Below are positions 59,628 through 64,000 of a stretch of 64,000 bases of DNA, one piece after another. Position 1 is the stretch's first letter; each line of letters starts with the position of its first letter. The stretch is taken from positions 569,324,880 through 569,388,879 of the forward strand of contig NC_053037.3 in NCBI RefSeq assembly GCF_002575655.3, in the 5' to 3' direction. The position numbers and the translations under genes are program-made. The stretch is from Aegilops tauschii subsp. strangulata (lineage: Eukaryota; Streptophyta; Magnoliopsida; Poales; Poaceae). The notes beneath the pieces are model-generated. The model was not told where the DNA came from. It did not search any database and was given only the letters and a program-made list of their open reading frames with translations.

Positions 59628-59901
59628 TTCGTATGTTCATAATTCAAAACTACATCATCTCTGTTGGGTCCAATAAGATAATCCACAGTGTGGTGAAAAC
59701 ACGCCCATCCAAATAGAATATGTGGTATGGGCTTTTTTAGTAGGTCATCCCACCAGATTAGGGTTTATCGATGACGAGCAACTGACATTAGTAATAACTA
59801 TGAGTAGATATCACACTTCTATATGAATAACACAAGAGGCAGTTGATCCTACTTAATTAAGTGCTAAGATACCCCGGCCCATGCATTAGTCGGAAGTGCC
59901 C

Positions 59902-60028
59902 CATATGTCCTATTTTTAGCAAAGTCATGCTAAAATTCACGGAAAATTTCAGCATGACCTTTGCTGAAAATAGGACATATGGAGTACCCGAATTTGCCGG
60001 AACGGAAGTTAATCGACATTCCGGCAAA
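59902..60028. other. Two adjacent fold-backs upstream of the B3-like gene, copy 2
   Basis: Same stems as at 49205-49331, unchanged. Confidence 0.8.
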
Positions 60029-61899
60029 CTCAAGGGCCTCTCGGGGTACCTGCAAAATCATCACGACACGATGGTCGCAGACAAAACCCAACAAACTAGC
60101 AATTGATGGATCAACACGTAAAACATGTCCAATAAGAGCATATAATTCAACAACTCCACTGAAAATGAGAGCTGAAAGATGCAGGGAGCACAAACAGCTC
60201 AGAAAAAGGATGCAGGGAGCACAAAGAGCTACACTCTGAATCTTTTATCTATTTATACCTGTAAATTAGCACTCCGATGCTGGCCTTGACAAATGATCCC
60301 ACTATGTTGTTTGTTGGAATCTGCAAAATGATCCCACTATGTTGACAAATGATCCCACTATGTTGTTATACTTGAGAACACTGTAACAAAATCAAAACGA
60401 CAATAAACAATGGTCAAATACAGAAAAAGGAACAATTTATTTGTACTGTAAAAAAGGTTAGAGAGAAAAGTTAATGAGGATGAGTCACATAAACCAATTC
60501 AGATCACTCCCTCCCCAACACTGGCAATGCTCACTAGATCTTTATAAACCTGGGTACTTGTTTGGGATAAAAATAATAGAAGGGATTTCAGGAAGGAGTT
60601 CAAAACATATAACATTGGAGGGTTAGATTCAATTTAACCTCTTGTACCTCCTGTACATGTGTGAATTAAGGAGTAGCAAGCACAGGAACAGCAAAATTCA
60701 GAGATGACAGAAAATCAAGGCACAAATTACACAGAACCATGAAGCTAAAATATAACTATTTAAATCAAGGCACTGTTAGAAAAGACAACATAGTTCAGTA
60801 AAGTCATGAACATAAATACTGCAGAATTTAGAGACCACTTAGTACTGTAAATTCAGTTAGCAACAAGGCAGAGAAATTGCACTTAGATTTCAAAGAAAAA
60901 TATGACTACTCCACACTGTAAATCATCAACATTGACACTGTAATAACTGTATACTCAACACTGTAAATAGACAGAACAGTTTTTTGCCACAAGTTGAATC
61001 TGCAGATTATCACGAGGAGTGAAGCAATTTTGATTTACAAACATAGTTACTCCTACTACTTATCTGCGGTTGCCCATATCATAATTGCATCATGCTTGCT
61101 TATCTGAGACTGATACAAAAAGAGAAGAGCAGTTTTAAACAGAGCAGAAGAAGTACTAGTGCAGGAACGAATGTAAGGTTCAGAAAATCCATCACAGGAG
61201 CAAGAAGAAGAACAACAGTTTTACTAGCTTGCATGAACAAGTGGAGCAAATTGCTCAGAGGTGCTGCTGGAGATGCTGTCGGGGCGGCGGGCGCTGGAAA
61301 AGGAGGAAGGAGGAAGGAGGAGAGGTACTTGGGCGGGCGCGGCCGGTCGCCGGAGGGGTCGGGGTTGGGGTCGGGGTCGGCGGCGGCGGCGGCGTCGAAG
61401 GGATGGCTCGAGGGCGTCCGAGCTCGTCCGGGTCCTCGTAGTCGAAGAGGAAGACGGCGGCGGTCCTCCTGGACGCCTCGGTTGGTCGTGGGGAGGCCGG
61501 CGGCCACGTGCTTGGCGGGGCGGCGCGGGGGAGCTGCAGTTGTGGAGGGCGCGGGGGCGGCGGCGCGGGGGAGCTGCAGTGGTGGGGGGCACGGGGGCGC
61601 GGGGGCGACGGGGGTGGAGTCCGCCGGGGGTCGGGGCGGCGGCGTCGTGGGTCAGGTGAGCGCGCGGGTGGACTGGCGAGGGAGAGGGGAGGAATTAGCT
61701 AAGGGGGGAAACTTACTAATGGCGCACCTCGAAGCGGTGCGCCATTAGTAAATTTTTTTTATGTAGCAATGGCGCACGAGCCATAGGTGCGCCATAAGTA
61801 ATTTTTTTTATTTTTTGTTGCATCTAATAAATTTTTTAGAAAATGAATATAAATATGAAACAGTAACAATTTTTTACAAAAACAGTAATAATTTGTGAC

Positions 61900-62600
61900 G
61901 GTGGAGCGGGCCGGGGAGGGTGTGGGGGCTCGTCGTCGGCGGCGGAGCGGGCCGGGGAGGGTGCGGGTGGTCGTCGGCGGCGGTGGAGCGGGCCGGGGAG
62001 GGTGCGGTGGGTCGTCGGCGGCGGTGGAGCAGGGGAGCTAGGGTGCGGGTGGTCGTCGGCGGCGGTGGAGCGGGCCGGGGAGGGTGCGGGCCGGGGGGTC
62101 GTCGGCGGTGGTGGAGCGGGCCGAGGAGGGTGCGGGGGGGGGGGGCGTCGGCGGTGGTGGAGCGGGCCGGGGAGGGTGCGGTGGGTCGTCGGCGGCGGTG
62201 GAGCAGGGGAGCTAGGGTGCGGGTGGTCGTCGGCGGCGGTGGAGCGGGCCGGGGAGGGTGCGGGCCGGGGGGTCGTCGGCGGCGGTGGAGCGGGCCGGGG
62301 AGGGTGCGGGGGGTCGTCGGCGGCGGTGGAGCGGGCCGGGAGGGTGCGCTGGGTCGTCGGCGGCTGTGGAGCAGGGGAGCTAGGGTGCGGTGGGTCGTCG
62401 GCGCCGGTGGAGTGGGGGAGGGTGCGGGGGGTCGTCGGCGGCGGTGGAGCGGGCCGGGGAGGGTGCGGTGGGTCGGCGGCGGCGGTGGAGCAGGGGAGCT
62501 AGGGTGCGGTGGGTCGTCGGCGGCGGTAGAGCGGGGGAGGGTGCGGGGGGTCGGCGGCGGCGCCCGGTGGAGCGGGGTAGAGGGTGCAGGGGGTGCTCGG
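61900..62600. repeat. GC-rich minisatellite, ~42-bp unit, copy 2
   Basis: Same array as at 51203-51905. Its G run is 12 bases instead of 14, and one base differs at its right edge (G at 62595, C at 51900). The G-run change shifts frames relative to copy 1, which again shows the open frames are not genes. Confidence 0.9.
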
Positions 62601-63015
62601 GGGCGAGGGGGACCGGATCTGGCGAGGTGGGATAGCGATCGAGATGGAGGGGGATCGAGATCAAGTGTCCATGAAATATACACTAATGGCGCACTGCCCC
62701 TGGTGCGCCATTAGTAGTTTTGCAAAAAAGTAAAAAATAAAAAAAATATTGTAGTGGCGCACTATGCTGCTGGTGCGCCATTACTAGTTACAACTAGTAA
62801 TGGCGCACTATGTCCTGGTGCGTCATTAGTATGTCTGGCAAAATAAAAAAATAAAAATTTGTTACTAATGGCGCACCGTGTGTCTGGTGCGCCATTAGTG
62901 TATTTCACACTAATGGCGCACCAGCACATGGTGCGCCACTGCTACATAGCAATGGCGCACCACATGTCTGGTGCACCATGAGTGGCCATTCCATCTATAG
63001 CCCTTTTCCTAGTAG

Positions 63016-64000
63016 ATCGGTAACTTTACTTGGAGCTATATTTTTATTCACCACATGATATGTGTTTTTCTTGGAGCGTCTTGTATGATTTGAGTCTTTG
63101 CTTTTTAGTTTACCAAAATCATCCTTTCTGTACACACCTTTTGAGAGAGACACACATGATTTGGAAATTATTAGAATACTCTATGTGCTTCACTTATATC
63201 TTTTGAGTTATATAATTTTTGCTCTAGTACTTCACTTATTTCTTTTAGAGCACGGTGGTGGATTTGTTTTATAGAAACGATTGATCTCTCATGCTTCACT
63301 TAGATTATTTTGAGAGTCTTAAATAGCATGGTAATTTGCTTAAATAATCCTAATATGCTAGGTATTCAAGATTAGTAAAAACTTTGTTATGAGTGCATTG
63401 AATACTAAGAGAAGTTTGATGCTTGATGATTGTTTTGAGACATGGAGGTAGTGATATCAAAGTTGTGCTAGTTGAGTAGTTGTGAATTTGAAAATACTTG
63501 TGTTGAAGTTTGCAAGTCCCGTAGCATGCATGTATGGTAAACGTTATGTAACAAATTTGAAACATGAGGTGTTCTTTGAGTGTCCTCCTTATGAGTGGCG
63601 GTCGGGACGAGCGATGGTCTTTGCCTACCAATCTATCCCCCTAGGAGCATGCGCGTAGTGCTTGGTTTGTGATGATTTCTAGATTTTTGCAATAAGTATA
63701 TGAGTTCTTTTTGACTAATGTTGAGTCCATGGATTATACGCACTCTCACCTTTCCACCATTGCTATCCTCTTCGGTACCATGCATTGCCCTTTCTCACAT
63801 TGAGAGTTGGTGCAAACTTCGCCGGTGCATCCAAACCCCGTGATATGATACGCTCTTTCACACATAAGCCTCCTTATATCTTCCTCAAAACAACCACCAT
63901 ACCTACCTATTATGGCATTTCCATAGCCATTCCGAGATATATTTCCATGCAACCTTCCACCGTTCCGTTTATCATGACACGTTCATCATTGTCATATTGC
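63016..64000 (+). other. Retroelement 3' interior of unit 2, truncated by window end
   Basis: Continues as in 52321-53305. No gene. Confidence 0.8.

Larger units (their letters stand above)
57743..63015. mobile_element. CACTA-type transposon carrying a B3-like gene, copy 2
   Basis: Same termini, same flanking ATCG and same internal order as 47046-52320. It is two bases shorter because of a G-run difference. The shared insertion point shows it was copied with its host unit, not inserted twice. Confidence 0.88.
54379..64000 (+). mobile_element. LTR retrotransposon unit 2, runs off the window
   Basis: Repeats unit 1 in order and orientation, including the nested CACTA at exactly the same place. 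By unit length a third LTR should begin near position 65,074, outside the window. Confidence 0.9.

Noticed and set aside
1..64000. tRNA, rRNA or organelle-derived inserts
   Set aside because: Looked for clover-leaf box motifs and conserved rRNA phrases by eye and found none; a tRNAscan/Infernal run would decide.

Overview
The window looks like intergenic DNA of a large grass genome, most likely a Triticeae species (wheat, Aegilops, rye or barley group). The reasons are nested transposons at nearly every position, gypsy-type LTRs beginning TGATACGTCTCC with a tRNA-Asp-like primer site (TGGCGCCGTTGCCGGGGAG), several CACTA (En/Spm) DNA transposons with subterminal repeats, and very few host genes. 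The assignment rests on recognised repeat style, not on a database search.

Layout. 1-5480 holds old, unclassified repeats. 5480-7656 is a small host island with one single-exon RING-type gene on the minus strand and an unrecognised short ORF. 7660-28367 is one complete 20.7-kb CACTA element with a GTG target duplication on both sides. It carries a degraded TNP2-like transposase, a degraded second CACTA ORF, two long fold-backs ahead of the transposase, and a tandem array near its left end. That array is interrupted by a minus-strand LTR retrotransposon (8408-15931) and a shortened solo LTR (15998-16826). 28507-31545 holds a CACTA end remnant and a five-unit ~500-bp satellite. 31546-39600 is low-information DNA with a solo LTR (33089-34672, GATAT duplication) and diverged local duplications. 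39640-40290 is a broken copy of the RING gene, followed by a MITE-like element and a decayed minus-strand gypsy polyprotein (41099-43010), which is cut by another CACTA end (43013).

The right third (43689-64000) is a tandem pair of ~10.7-kb units: LTR, primer site, one conserved retroelement ORF, an inserted 5.3-kb CACTA, 3' internal region, then LTR again. I noticed only three base changes and two homopolymer length changes between the copies. Each inserted CACTA carries, on its minus strand, an apparently intact four-exon gene for a 308-residue protein with two B3-like regions. All three introns have GT-AG ends, the frame is open throughout, and the copies differ by one Glu/Asp change. This mobile, tandemly duplicated B3-like gene is the most interesting content of the window.

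Insertion order on the right can be read directly: gypsy polyprotein, cut by a CACTA, cut by an LTR element, cut by the B3-bearing CACTA, followed by duplication of the whole LTR unit, probably by LTR-LTR unequal recombination. An assembly artefact must be excluded.
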